Source of the DNA: Pseudomonas chlororaphis
GTDB taxonomy: Bacteria > Pseudomonadota > Gammaproteobacteria > Pseudomonadales > Pseudomonadaceae
Assembly (NCBI RefSeq): GCF_000783395.1
Contig: NZ_JSFK01000006.1
Location: 222,457 to 286,456, forward strand
Reading direction: 5' to 3'
Length of the DNA stretch: 64,000 nucleotides
Part shown: positions 9,904 through 17,704 of the stretch, in pieces
Numbering within the stretch: position 1 is the first letter of the stretch
Layout: each line of letters starts with the position of its first letter
The notes under the pieces: generated by a model
The model's input: the letters and a program-made list of their open reading frames with translations, nothing else
Databases searched by the model: none
Told to the model about the DNA's origin: nothing
Position numbers and translations under genes: made by a program

Positions 9904-11174
9904 GCAGCGCGCCGCTGGAGAAATCCGCCGTGGAACCGGTAGCCATCAACCCGCCGATACGCGAGCCCGGCCAGGTTGATGTCGAGTACCGCTGGCAGGG
10001 CAACAATCGCGTCGAGTTGCTGGAAAACGGCGAGGAATATTTCCCCCGTGTGTTCGAAGCGATGCGCGCGGCGAAGAGTGAAATCCTCCTCGAGACCTTT
10101 ATCGTTTTTGAAGACAAGGTCGGTGCCGAGTTACAGGAGATTCTGATCGACGCCGCCCGGCGTGGCGTGCGCACCACGGTCAGCCTCGACGGCTTCGGTT
10201 GCGGCGAGTTGACCACCGCTTATCTCACCGCGCTGAGCGAAGCCGGTGTGCACTTGCAAATCTTCGATCCGGCACCGAAGCGCCTGGGCATTCGCACCAA
10301 CTGGTTCCGGCGTTTGCACCGCAAGATCGTGGTGGTCGACGGCCTGATCGCGTTTATTGGCGGGATCAACTTTTCCGGCGACCACCTCGCTGATTTCGGC
10401 CCTGAAGCCAAGCAGGATTATTCGGTGCAAATCCAGGGGCCGGCGGTCGCCGACATCCATCATTTCGCCCTGCTGCAAAGCGGTCGCCCCGGACGCGCAC
10501 GCTTTTGGTGGCAACGTCGGCGCCAGCGCCGCGCGGAGATGGCCTTCAATGATCACGACGGTCAGGTGCGCCTGGTGTTCCGCGATAACGACCAGCACCA
10601 CTCCGATATCGAAGAGGTGTATCTGCAGGTACTGCGCCGCGCCAAACGCCGGGTCGTGATCGCCAACGCCTACTTTTTTCCCGGTTACCGTTTGCTGCGT
10701 GAGATCCGTAACGCGGCGCGGCGCGGAGTCGAGGTGCGCCTGATTCTGCAGGGGCAACCGGACATGCTGGTGGCCAAACTGGCGGCGCGCATGACCTACG
10801 ATTATTTGCTCAAAGCCGGGGTGCAGATTCACGAATATTGCCAGCGACCGCTGCACGGCAAAGTAGCGCTGGTCGACGAAGAGTGGAGCACGGTCGGCTC
10901 AAGCAATCTCGACCCGTTGAGCCTGTCGCTCAACCTGGAGGCCAACGTGCTGATCCGCGACCGCGCGTTCAATCAGCATTTGTTCGAGCGCCTCGAAGAC
11001 CTCAGCCAAAACCACTGCAAAGCCATGGACCCCAGCAAGTCGCCGCGTGGGCGCATTTGGCACATGACCGTGGGTTTTCTGGTGTTCCACTTTCTGCGGC
11101 ATTTTCCGGCGATGGCCGGTTGGCTGCCGGCGCACAAACCAAGGCTCAAGCCATTTCGAGGTGATCGCTCATGA
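9900..11174 (+). CDS. clsB: Cardiolipin synthase B, phospholipase D superfamily
   Basis: 424 residues with two HKD motifs: [10 protein letters not shown] followed by [10 protein letters not shown] (about residues 138-160) and [10 protein letters not shown] followed by GSSNLDPLS (about 317-340). These form the two half-sites of phospholipase D enzymes. ClsB enzymes make cardiolipin at the inner membrane from phosphatidylglycerol, and E. coli ClsB can also make phosphatidylglycerol by headgroup exchange. The lack of N-terminal membrane helices distinguishes it from ClsA. Start ATG 9900 overlaps the previous stop, and its own stop overlaps the YbhN-like start, giving strict translational coupling. 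Confidence 0.93.
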   Translation: MSSAPLEKSAVEPVAINPPIREPGQVDVEYRWQGNNRVELLENGEEYFPRVFEAMRAAKSEILLETFIVFEDKVGAELQEILIDAARRGVRTTVSLDGFGCGELTTAYLTALSEAGVHLQIFDPAPKRLGIRTNWFRRLHRKIVVVDGLIAFIGGINFSGDHLADFGPEAKQDYSVQIQGPAVADIHHFALLQSGRPGRARFWWQRRRQRRAEMAFNDHDGQVRLVFRDNDQHHSDIEEVYLQVLRRAKRRVVIANAYFFPGYRLLREIRNAARRGVEVRLILQGQPDMLVAKLAARMTYDYLLKAGVQIHEYCQRPLHGKVALVDEEWSTVGSSNLDPLSLSLNLEANVLIRDRAFNQHLFERLEDLSQNHCKAMDPSKSPRGRIWHMTVGFLVFHFLRHFPAMAGWLPAHKPRLKPFRGDRS

Positions 11175-12157
11175 GCCATTCCGAGGTGCATTCCACCCCG
11201 CATTCGACGCCAGCAGCGCACTCGAAATGGAGTCGCTGGAAACGGCCACTGACATTGCTGTTTTTCCTCGCGCTGATCGTGTTACTGACGATGTTTGCCA
11301 CGCGAATCGAATGGACCGAAGTGCTGCAAACCCTTGCCGACTTCAAGGTCCGTACGCTGATCATCGCCGCCAGCCTGACGCTGCTGAGTTTTCTTGTGTA
11401 CGCCAGTTTCGACCTGATCGGCCGCACATACATTCGTCAGGACCTGACCTGGAAACAGATTCTGCCGGTGGGGATCATCAGCTATGCGTTCAACTTGAAT
11501 CTGAGCGCGTGGGTGGGCGGCATCGCCATGCGCTATCGGCTGTATTCGCGTCTTGGCGTGAGCAAAAGCAACATCGCCAAGATCCTCGGTTTGAGCCTGG
11601 CGACCAATTGGTTTGGCTACATGACCATTGCCGGCGTGGTGTTCAGCAGTGGATTGGTGACAATGCCACCGGGCTGGAAAATCAGCAGCAGTGCGCTGCA
11701 AGGCATCGGCGTTCTGCTGCTGTTGATCAGCGTCGGCTATCTGGCTGCTTGTCAGTTTTCCAAACGCCGCGAGTGGTCGATTCGCGGCGTGGAAATCAAT
11801 CTGCCGTCATTGCGCATGGCGGTTCTGCAACTTCTGTTGGGGGCGTTGAACTGGTCGCTGATGGCGGCGGTGATTTTCACTTTGCTGCCGAGCAAACTCG
11901 ATTATCCGTTGGTGCTGGGCGTGTTGTTGATCAGTGCGATTGCCGGGGTCATTACGCATATTCCGGCCGGGCTTGGGGTGTTGGAGGCAGTGTTTGTCGC
12001 GTTGCTGCAACATGAGGCTTCGCGCGGCAGTCTGGTGGCGGGTTTGCTGGCGTATCGGGCGATTTATTTTCTGTTGCCGTTGTTGATTACGGTGGTGATG
12101 TATCTGGTGGTTGAGGCCAAGGCGAAGGCGCTGCGAATAGAGAAGAAACCTTCCTGA
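11171..12157 (+). CDS. YbhN-like integral membrane protein, lysylphosphatidylglycerol synthase transmembrane (UPF0104) family
   Basis: 328 residues with about eight hydrophobic segments starting at about residue 29. Family features include NLNLSAWVGGIAMRYRLYSRLG and the terminal ITHIPAGLGVLEAVFVALL helix, which match the flippase-like domain of MprF and the standalone YbhN proteins. It has no aminoacyl-transferase domain, so it does not itself lysinylate lipid; moving a lipid across the inner membrane is the inferred role. It ends the DUF72-ybhP-clsB-ybhN operon and is followed by a REPIN. Confidence 0.87.
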   Translation: MSHSEVHSTPHSTPAAHSKWSRWKRPLTLLFFLALIVLLTMFATRIEWTEVLQTLADFKVRTLIIAASLTLLSFLVYASFDLIGRTYIRQDLTWKQILPVGIISYAFNLNLSAWVGGIAMRYRLYSRLGVSKSNIAKILGLSLATNWFGYMTIAGVVFSSGLVTMPPGWKISSSALQGIGVLLLLISVGYLAACQFSKRREWSIRGVEINLPSLRMAVLQLLLGALNWSLMAAVIFTLLPSKLDYPLVLGVLLISAIAGVITHIPAGLGVLEAVFVALLQHEASRGSLVAGLLAYRAIYFLLPLLITVVMYLVVEAKAKALRIEKKPS

Positions 12158-12181
12158 GAGGCGTGCTGAGGCTGATGCCCT

Positions 12182-12249
12182 CTTCGCGAGCAGGCTCGCT
12201 CCCACAGGTTGAATGCATTCCAAATGTGGGAGCGAGCCTGCTCGCGAAG
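12182..12249. repeat. REPIN (TGGGAGCGAGCCTGCTCGCGAA family)
   Basis: Perfect 25-bp inverted arms at 12182-12206 and 12225-12249 with an 18-bp spacer. The arm has the internal palindrome GCGAGCAGGCTCGC. It lies between the convergent 3' ends of the ybhN-like gene and the alpha/beta hydrolase gene, the usual position for such elements. Two further copies of the same family are at 14322-14410 and 17615-17704. Confidence 0.9.
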
Positions 12250-12272
12250 GCGTCCGAAAGAACACGAAAAGA

Positions 12273-13031
12273 TCAAGCCGATTGAATAATGCTCAACCGT
12301 TCACCCACGACCATTTCGGTAATCCAGTCCACCAGAATCGAGGTGTACGCCTGCTGCGACACCGGTTCGCTCAACGCGTGATCGGCACCGTCGATAATCC
12401 GGTGCGTCAGTGAATGCGTCTGCTGGCAGGCCGCGCGGTAACTCATGATCGCCGCATGGGGCACGTAGTCATCGGTTTCAGACTCCACCAGCAACACATC
12501 GCCAGTAAATTGCGAACAGGCATGCAGTGCCCGATTGGTGTCCGCGCGCACCAGCGTGCTGCGGTAATCACGCAGATCAGCCTTGTCCAGTTCACGCTTG
12601 GGCGTGTGCCATTGCTCGTCGCGATACAGCGCCGGCACCCGCAAAGCCAGCCAGCGCACAGGGCGCAACGAGGTGAGGATCGCCGCCAGGTAACCGCCAT
12701 AACTGGTGCCGACCACGGCGATCGCCGAGGTGTCGAGCGCCGGATGCGCGAGCAAGCGGTCATAAGCCGCCAATAAATCGCGCAAATTGTCTTCGCGCGT
12801 TACACGGGTCAGCGGGATCCCGGTGCCGCCGGTGTGCCCGCGCAAGTCGAAGGTCAGGCACACGCAACCGAGACCGGCAATGCCTTTGGCGCGCTCGAGG
12901 TCGCGCTCCTGACTACCGCCCCAACCGTGGACAAATAACACCCCCGGGACTTTCGATTTGGGACTGAGAAAGGTCCCGCTCATCTGCTCATCATCAATGT
13001 CGATTTGAATGCTTTCGCTTCTAGCCGTCAT
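12273..13031 (-). CDS. Alpha/beta hydrolase (dienelactone hydrolase/acylaminoacyl-peptidase-like)
   Basis: 252 residues. FVHGWGGSQ provides the oxyanion region, GTSYGGYLAA is the nucleophile elbow with catalytic Ser (GxSxG), ESETDDYVP holds the likely Asp, and DGADHAL the catalytic His. No signal peptide is seen, so it is cytoplasmic. The substrate is unknown. Its start overlaps the end of the DUF3182 gene by 11 bp, so both are probably made from one message, and a linked function (for instance hydrolysis of a product of the ATP-grasp-like partner) is a fair inference. Confidence 0.88.
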   Translation of the reverse strand: MTARSESIQIDIDDEQMSGTFLSPKSKVPGVLFVHGWGGSQERDLERAKGIAGLGCVCLTFDLRGHTGGTGIPLTRVTREDNLRDLLAAYDRLLAHPALDTSAIAVVGTSYGGYLAAILTSLRPVRWLALRVPALYRDEQWHTPKRELDKADLRDYRSTLVRADTNRALHACSQFTGDVLLVESETDDYVPHAAIMSYRAACQQTHSLTHRIIDGADHALSEPVSQQAYTSILVDWITEMVVGERLSIIQSA

Positions 13032-14130
13032 AGGATTTGACCGTTACGTATTTGAGGAGAAATTCACTGTTCTCGGCCGGGCCGCGATACACCTCGATGG
13101 CGTCCGCCGGCAGCGGCTGATCGATGTAGGTTTCTACCGAAGACACACGAATCGCGCGCATTCCCGGATCGTTGACGAAGCTTTGCAGCGCCGCGACCTC
13201 GGCACTGCTGGCGCCGCCCATGCGCCAGGATTGTTCGAGCACACCGCTGCGGGATTTGCCGTTGCTGTCCAGGCCCTGAGCAATGTCGTAATTACGCCGC
13301 GAGGCATAGAAGCGCGGGTAAGCTTCATCGGCGGCGCGGTCGAAAATCTGCGCCTGTTCGATGGCCAGGCGCACATCATCCGCCAGATCCAGCGCCAGCA
13401 GATCGTCATAGCCGCCCTGCACCACCAACAGGTTCGAGCCGCCGTACACGTCTTCGCCGTGGGCATCCCTGGTCAAGTATTGATCACCGCAGTAGCTAAG
13501 CACTTTGTCGCCGATGAATGACTGGCCGACGCTGTGAGTGACGACATCGCTCAAGTCCTGTTCCAGTACCACGCCCTCGCTGAGCTGCTGTGCAATATCG
13601 GGGCGAGTGAGGACTTCATCGAAGGCATCAAGGCTCTTGATCACTTCCTGGCCACGACCGGCGCAAGCATGAACCGGCTTCATGCGAATCGGACCGCTGT
13701 ACAACAGGTGTTCGGCGGCCGGCCGCGCATCCTCCAGTGCAAACACGCTGAGGCCATCGAGTACCACATTGCGCACCCGCTCGGAGAACAATGGCGACCA
13801 GCCTTGCGGCGCGTGGGCCAGATGACTGCGCAGGCCGTGGCTGATGGCTTTGGTGCAGATGAAGTCGTGCTCGACAAAGCCACCCCACAGATCGTCAGGG
13901 CCTTTGATACCAAGTTGATGAGCGTGGGCGGTGCCGACAATGGTTTGCGTCGGCAGCAGATACAGGTCACGGCCGCGGTGTTTGTCCGGGTCGTAGCTGC
14001 CGCCGAACTTGCATCCGAGAATCTGCGCCAGCCATCGCGCCAGGGCCTTGTTGGTCTGTACCTCATGTTGCGGTGCGCCGGCGCGCACCGAGTGGGCGAC
14101 AACGATTTTTCTGCGGGTTGTTGGGGTCAT
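13021..14130 (-). CDS. DUF3182 family protein, ATP-grasp-like
   Basis: 369 residues from ATG 14130, preceded by a strong GGAAGGGGG ribosome binding site; a longer frame to 14217 lacks one. The middle of the protein reads GPIRMKPVHACAGRGQEVI, which looks like the nucleotide-binding strand-loop of ATP-grasp ligases, followed by VVLEQDLSD and a C-terminal half containing YASRRNYDIAQG. I recognise it as the DUF3182 family common in proteobacteria; the assignment to the ATP-grasp fold is by motif only. The product is unknown. Translation is coupled to the downstream alpha/beta hydrolase. Confidence 0.75.
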   Translation of the reverse strand: MTPTTRRKIVVAHSVRAGAPQHEVQTNKALARWLAQILGCKFGGSYDPDKHRGRDLYLLPTQTIVGTAHAHQLGIKGPDDLWGGFVEHDFICTKAISHGLRSHLAHAPQGWSPLFSERVRNVVLDGLSVFALEDARPAAEHLLYSGPIRMKPVHACAGRGQEVIKSLDAFDEVLTRPDIAQQLSEGVVLEQDLSDVVTHSVGQSFIGDKVLSYCGDQYLTRDAHGEDVYGGSNLLVVQGGYDDLLALDLADDVRLAIEQAQIFDRAADEAYPRFYASRRNYDIAQGLDSNGKSRSGVLEQSWRMGGASSAEVAALQSFVNDPGMRAIRVSSVETYIDQPLPADAIEVYRGPAENSEFLLKYVTVKSYDG

Positions 14131-14321
14131 GCGTCCCCCTTCCATCGGTTCGATGACTGTAGCGGTGAGAGGTGCAGAGATCAGGCCAACGGCCGCTCTA
14201 CGAAAATTCCAGTCCAATCAGAAACTTGCCAGAATCGTGCTGGCACCACGCCTGTTTCAATCTGCACGACCGCGTGCAAAACCCCGGCAAATTGCACGAT
14301 CCATAGCCCTGTAGAGTTCAA

Positions 14322-14410
14322 TGTGGGAGCGAGCCTGCTCGCGAAGGCGTCGTGTCGACCGACATCAAACTTGCTGACCCACCGCTTTCGCGAGCAGGCT
14401 CGCTCCCACA
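14322..14410. repeat. REPIN (TGGGAGCGAGCCTGCTCGCGAA family)
   Basis: Inverted 24-bp arms at 14322-14345 and 14387-14410 enclose a 41-bp spacer containing GTGTCGACCGACATC. The right arm abuts the stop codon of the GlxA-like regulator (14411) without a gap, so this message ends in or just after the element. The rest of the 14131-14321 stretch upstream of the DUF3182 gene shows nothing I can name. Confidence 0.9.
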
Positions 14411-15412
14411 TTAGGTAATGGATGCTTTCGGGATCGGGGATACCCCAAACCGCGCCCGATAATCACTCGGCGCCAGCCCGGTGATCTTCTTGAATATCGC
14501 GCGAAACGCCCCCGGATCCTGATAACCCACCGTCCACGCAATGTGATCGATCGTGCCATTGCTGAACTCAAGCATTTCCCGCGCCTTGCCGACCCGCAGA
14601 TGCTGACAATACTCGGTCGGTTTCAGCCCGGTCGCCGCACGGAACCGGCGCAGAAACGTGCGCTCCTCCAACCCGGCCCGCTCCGCCATCGCCGTCAGCG
14701 AAACATCCGTCGCGCCGGTGCTTTGCAGCCAGTGCTGCACCTTGAGAATCGCCGCATCGCCATGGCCGAGAATCGGCGCGAAATTACTGCCGCACTCACT
14801 GGCGCTGTCACTGTGCTCTATCACCAGAAATCGCGCGGTGCCGGTGGCAATGCTCGGCCCGAGCAACCTGTCGACCAGACGTAATCCCAGTTCCGACCAA
14901 GCCATCAATCCGGCCGTGGTGATCAAGTCGCCGTCGTCGACAATCGGTGTATCCGCCTTGAGTTTGATCTTCGGATAACGCTCGGCAAAGGCCTTGGCCG
15001 ACGTCCAGTGGGTAGTGGCGCTACGGCCGTCGAGCAGACCGCTTTCAGCCAACATCAGCGAGCCTACGCAAACCCCGCCCAGCGTCGCCCCGTTGGCATG
15101 TCGATCGCGTAACCATTGCATCAGGCTGGCCGGTGCTTGCGCCGCCGAGAACCCGCCGATTGATGGCGGAATCAGCACCGCCAGCAAAGCGCTGTCGTCA
15201 CCCGCATGACTGGCGTAAGTGCGCGTTGGCGGCTGATCACCTTCGACCTGCCAGTGACTGACCCGCAGCACAGGCAACTGCGCGGCCTGATGCTCAGCGG
15301 CAATCCGATTGGCCACCGCAAACAGATCGGTCAAACCGTGCACCGCTGCCATCTGCGCACCGGGATAGATCAGCACGCCCAATTCAGCGACGGCGGCCCT
15401 TTCTGCGCCCAT
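14411..15412 (-). CDS. GlxA family transcriptional regulator (DJ-1/PfpI domain plus AraC helix-turn-helix)
   Basis: 333 residues from ATG 15412. Residues about 10-190 form a class I glutamine-amidotransferase-like DJ-1/PfpI sensor domain, with GVCVGSLMLAESGLLDGRSATTHW around the nucleophile elbow. Residues about 230-325 hold two AraC-type helix-turn-helix motifs (SLTAMAERAGLEERTFLRRF and IDHIAWTVGYQDPGAFRAIF). Such proteins regulate amine or amino-acid catabolic genes in pseudomonads. It is divergent from the cysteine hydrolase gene, with 101 bp between starts, and that gene is the obvious candidate target. Confidence 0.92.
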   Translation of the reverse strand: MGAERAAVAELGVLIYPGAQMAAVHGLTDLFAVANRIAAEHQAAQLPVLRVSHWQVEGDQPPTRTYASHAGDDSALLAVLIPPSIGGFSAAQAPASLMQWLRDRHANGATLGGVCVGSLMLAESGLLDGRSATTHWTSAKAFAERYPKIKLKADTPIVDDGDLITTAGLMAWSELGLRLVDRLLGPSIATGTARFLVIEHSDSASECGSNFAPILGHGDAAILKVQHWLQSTGATDVSLTAMAERAGLEERTFLRRFRAATGLKPTEYCQHLRVGKAREMLEFSNGTIDHIAWTVGYQDPGAFRAIFKKITGLAPSDYRARFGVSPIPKASIT

Positions 15413-15513
15413 TGTCAGTTTTCCCCTGTCTATTGTCGGTGCGGCCAATCCTCGAAGCGCTGAACAAGGCCAATACTGAAGCCACTTCCAGCCAACACAT
15501 CGAGGACACACCC

Positions 15514-16068
15514 ATGGCCAAGCAAGCGCTCATCGTAGTCGATATCCAGAACGACTACTTCCCCCAAGGCAAGTGGCCGCTGGCCGGTGCCGACGCCGCT
15601 GCCGACAACGCCGCCCGGCTGATCGCTGCGTTCCGCGAGGCCGGCGATTCGGTCGTCCACATTCGCCACGAATTCACCTCAGCCGACGCGCCGTTTTTCA
15701 CCCCGGGCTCGGACGGCGCCAAGCTGCATCCGAAAGTGCTCAACCGCGCCGATGAACCGGTGGTGCTCAAGCACTTCGTCAACTCGTTCCGCGAAACTGA
15801 ACTGCAAGCGATCCTCGACGAACAAGGCATCAAGGAACTGGTGGTGGTCGGCAGCATGAGCCACATGTGCGTTGACGGCATTACCCGTGCGGCGGCGGAT
15901 CTGGGTTATGCCGTCACGGTGATTCACGACGCCTGCGCCAGCCGCGATCTGGAGTTCAATGGCCTGACGGTGCCGGCCGCCCATGTTCACGCTGCTTTCA
16001 TGTCGGCGCTCGGTTTCGCCTACGCCAGTGTGGTGTCCACTGACCAATTCCTCACCGCCCAGCCCTAA
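15514..16068 (+). CDS. Cysteine hydrolase, isochorismatase/nicotinamidase family
   Basis: 184 residues. The isochorismatase-fold catalytic triad is visible: Asp in VVDIQNDYF (about 9), Lys in VVLKHFVNSF (about 87) and Cys in SHMCVDGITRAAADLGY (about 118). The cis-peptide region VVGSMSHMC is canonical. It probably cleaves an amide or ester of a small molecule; nicotinamide is possible but the exact substrate is not shown. ATG 15514 is preferred over the upstream frame to 15412, since MAKQALIVVDIQ aligns with family starts. A hairpin terminator follows. Confidence 0.88.
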   Translation: MAKQALIVVDIQNDYFPQGKWPLAGADAAADNAARLIAAFREAGDSVVHIRHEFTSADAPFFTPGSDGAKLHPKVLNRADEPVVLKHFVNSFRETELQAILDEQGIKELVVVGSMSHMCVDGITRAAADLGYAVTVIHDACASRDLEFNGLTVPAAHVHAAFMSALGFAYASVVSTDQFLTAQP

Positions 16069-16090
16069 GCAATATTCTGCAAAAACACCA

Positions 16091-16116
16091 GGCCCGCCTT
16101 GCCGCGGGCCTTTTTT
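16091..16116 (+). terminator. Rho-independent terminator of the cysteine hydrolase gene
   Basis: Stem GGCCCGC / GCGGGCC with a six-base loop, followed directly by TTTTTT (16111-16116). It lies 23 bp after the stop codon and separates the gene from the yjf operon control region. Confidence 0.9.
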
Positions 16117-16130
16117 CGCCTGTCATAAAA

Positions 16131-16192
16131 ATCTCACGCGTGAGCCATTGATGGCATTTTGAATTGGTTGTAGTGTGGCTCACGCGTGAGAT
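16131..16192. promoter_or_regulatory. Twin palindromic operators upstream of the yjf operon
   Basis: The 17-bp arms ATCTCACGCGTGAGCCA (16131-16147) and TGGCTCACGCGTGAGAT (16176-16192) are perfect inverted copies. Each arm contains the self-complementary 12-mer CTCACGCGTGAG (16133-16144 and 16179-16190), with centres 46 bp apart. Two identical dyad sites around one promoter is the layout of a dimeric repressor with cooperative binding or looping. No separate regulator gene lies beside them; the first gene of the operon may encode the binding protein. The protein that binds is inferred, not shown. Confidence 0.75.
16148..16176 (+). promoter_or_regulatory. Candidate sigma-70 promoter of the yjf operon
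   Basis: TTGATG (16148-16153), a 17-bp spacer and TAGTGT (16171-16176). The -35 box begins one base after the left operator arm and the -10 box ends on the first base of the right arm, so a protein on the right palindrome would cover the start region near 16183. The -10 box is weak (three of six consensus bases), hence the limited confidence. Confidence 0.5.
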
Positions 16193-16213
16193 GTCCATAA
16201 CCGAGCCATTGCC

Positions 16214-16882
16214 ATGAAAAGCCGTTCCCCCACCGCAAAATCAGAGAGCCCCAAGGGAGAGCGTGCGAAAGCGTCCACGAAAAAACCGTCGAGCTTCTAT
16301 ATGAAGCAGATGCGCGCGGGCCTGGCTGCTGCCGGTTATGTGAAACACGAAACTTGGGTGCTTCCCGAAAACCGAAGCTTGCTCAAGCAAATGGAGCAAC
16401 AGCTACGCCAACCGATTCTGGCTGGCTCTTTCATGTCGGAGAATTACATGAGCGCAGGCAACAACTGGACCATCGATAGCCTCTTCAACGCCCTCAAGGC
16501 CCTGGACGAGGTGGCTTCGCAAGAGATCACGCTGTCGCTGATCCAGAGCTCCGAACCCAGCATCAAGCTGGAAATGAACGAATTCGGCGGTCTGCCGATT
16601 CACATCGCCCTGGCCGGCCAGCAGATCATCGTCGACACCGTGCTGGTGGACATCGATTCGATCTCGAACGTAGCGGCCTTCAACGACGCCGTGTTGCGCA
16701 GCCGGGAAATGTTCCCGCTGTCGTCGATCGGTATCGAGTCGATGCCGAACGGGCAGACCGTTTACAACATGTTTGGCGCCCTCAGCGCCGACTCGAGCCT
16801 GACCAACGTGGTGACCGAGGTGAAAACCCTGGTCGACAACGTGCAGCGCGCGAGTGAAGCCTTCGAACACTTCTTCAAGTAA
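16214..16882 (+). CDS. yjfI: YjfI-like DUF2170 protein with extra N-terminal domain
   Basis: 222 residues. From about residue 82 (NWTIDSLFNALKALDE) to the end it resembles the DUF2170 family, of which E. coli YjfI (about 133 residues) is a member. The first about 80 residues are additional: a basic, Ser/Lys-rich leader (1-26), then FYMKQMRAGLAAAGYVKHETWVLPENRSLLKQMEQQL in parts, i.e. a helix, a short strand (KHETWVLPE) and a second helix, which resembles ribbon-helix-helix-type DNA-binding segments. If so, this protein may be the autoregulator that binds the palindromes 20-80 bp upstream. It heads a six-gene cluster with pspA-like yjfJ. No strong ribosome binding site is seen before ATG 16214. 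Confidence 0.78.
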   Translation: MKSRSPTAKSESPKGERAKASTKKPSSFYMKQMRAGLAAAGYVKHETWVLPENRSLLKQMEQQLRQPILAGSFMSENYMSAGNNWTIDSLFNALKALDEVASQEITLSLIQSSEPSIKLEMNEFGGLPIHIALAGQQIIVDTVLVDIDSISNVAAFNDAVLRSREMFPLSSIGIESMPNGQTVYNMFGALSADSSLTNVVTEVKTLVDNVQRASEAFEHFFK

Positions 16883-16899
16883 TCAACAGGGAATATCCA

Positions 16900-17598
16900 A
16901 TGACTCAGTCCATCTGGAGCAAGTTGTTCACCGCGCTGCGCGGCGGCGCCAATGAAGTCGGCGAAGCGATTGCCGACCAACAGGCCCTGCGCATCCTCGA
17001 TCAGGAAATCCGTGACGCCGACAGCGCGCTGTCGAACGCCCGTCGCGAACTGGTCACCATCATGGCCAAACACAAACTGGCCGCCGACCGCGTGAGCGAG
17101 TACGACGCCAAGATCAAGGATCTGGAAGCCAAAGCCGTCTCGGCGCTGAATGCCGGCCGTGAAGACCTGGCGCTGGAAGTGGCCGAAGCGATTTCGACCC
17201 TGACCAACGAGCTGGATGTTGAGAAAAAACAGAGCGACGAGTTCGGCACTTACGCCGAAAACATGCGCAAAGACATCAGTAAAGCCGAGTCGCGGATCAA
17301 GAGCCTGCGCCAGCAAGTGGACATGGCCAAGGCCCGTGAAAGCGTGCAGAAGGCTCAGGTCAGCGCCTCCATCGCCAGCGGTGGCGCCAATGGCAAACTG
17401 GAAACCGCCGTCGGTACGCTGAACCGCCTGCAAGCCAAGCAGCAGCAGCGCGCGGCTGAACTCAGCGCTGCGGACGAACTGGCCGACGCTTCGACCGGCA
17501 ACGACCTGGAACGCAAACTGCGCGACGCCGGCATCACGCCGAACGAAGGCAGCGCCAATGCGATTCTTGAGCGTCTGAAGCAAAAGTCCGCTCAGTAA
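16900..17598 (+). CDS. yjfJ: PspA/IM30 family protein (YjfJ-like)
   Basis: 232 residues, mostly predicted coiled coil. It begins SIWSKLFTALRGGANEVGEAI, an amphipathic helix followed by the family pattern ALRILDQEIRDADSAL, then long helices with ESVQKAQVSASIA. PspA and IM30 proteins are bacterial ESCRT-III relatives that polymerise on stressed inner membranes. The C-terminal LERLKQKS segment replaces the longer IM30 tail. It lies 17 bp after yjfI, so the two share a message. A REPIN follows, which may reduce readthrough into yjfK. Confidence 0.9.
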   Translation: MTQSIWSKLFTALRGGANEVGEAIADQQALRILDQEIRDADSALSNARRELVTIMAKHKLAADRVSEYDAKIKDLEAKAVSALNAGREDLALEVAEAISTLTNELDVEKKQSDEFGTYAENMRKDISKAESRIKSLRQQVDMAKARESVQKAQVSASIASGGANGKLETAVGTLNRLQAKQQQRAAELSAADELADASTGNDLERKLRDAGITPNEGSANAILERLKQKSAQ

Positions 17599-17614
17599 CG
17601 CTGGGCAAAAAAAC

Positions 17615-17704
17615 TGTGGGAGCGAGCCTGCTCGCGAAAGCGTCGTATCAGTCGACATCAATGTTGACTGGTACGCCCTCTTCGCGAGCAAGCTCGCTCC
17701 CACA
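17615..17704. repeat. REPIN (TGGGAGCGAGCCTGCTCGCGAA family) inside the yjf cluster
   Basis: Arms TGTGGGAGCGAGCCTGCTCGCGAA (in two pieces of the same 24-mer, 17615-17638) and its inverse with one mismatch, ending at 17704, flank a spacer that is itself palindromic (CAGTCGACATCAATGTTGACTG around 17649-17671). It fills the only large gap in the six-gene cluster. Downstream, GGTACACTAGCC at 17751-17762 has a fair -10 box (TACACT) but no good -35, so a separate promoter for yjfK is possible, not proven. Confidence 0.88.

Noticed and set aside
16131..16192. The twin palindromes as a rho-independent terminator or another REP element
   Set aside because: No T-run follows either arm, the arms share no core with the REPINs in this window, and the preceding gene already has a proper terminator at 16091-16116.
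12182..17704. Repeated palindromes as a CRISPR array
   Set aside because: Copies are kilobases apart, are paired inverted repeats, and no cas genes are nearby; they are REPINs.
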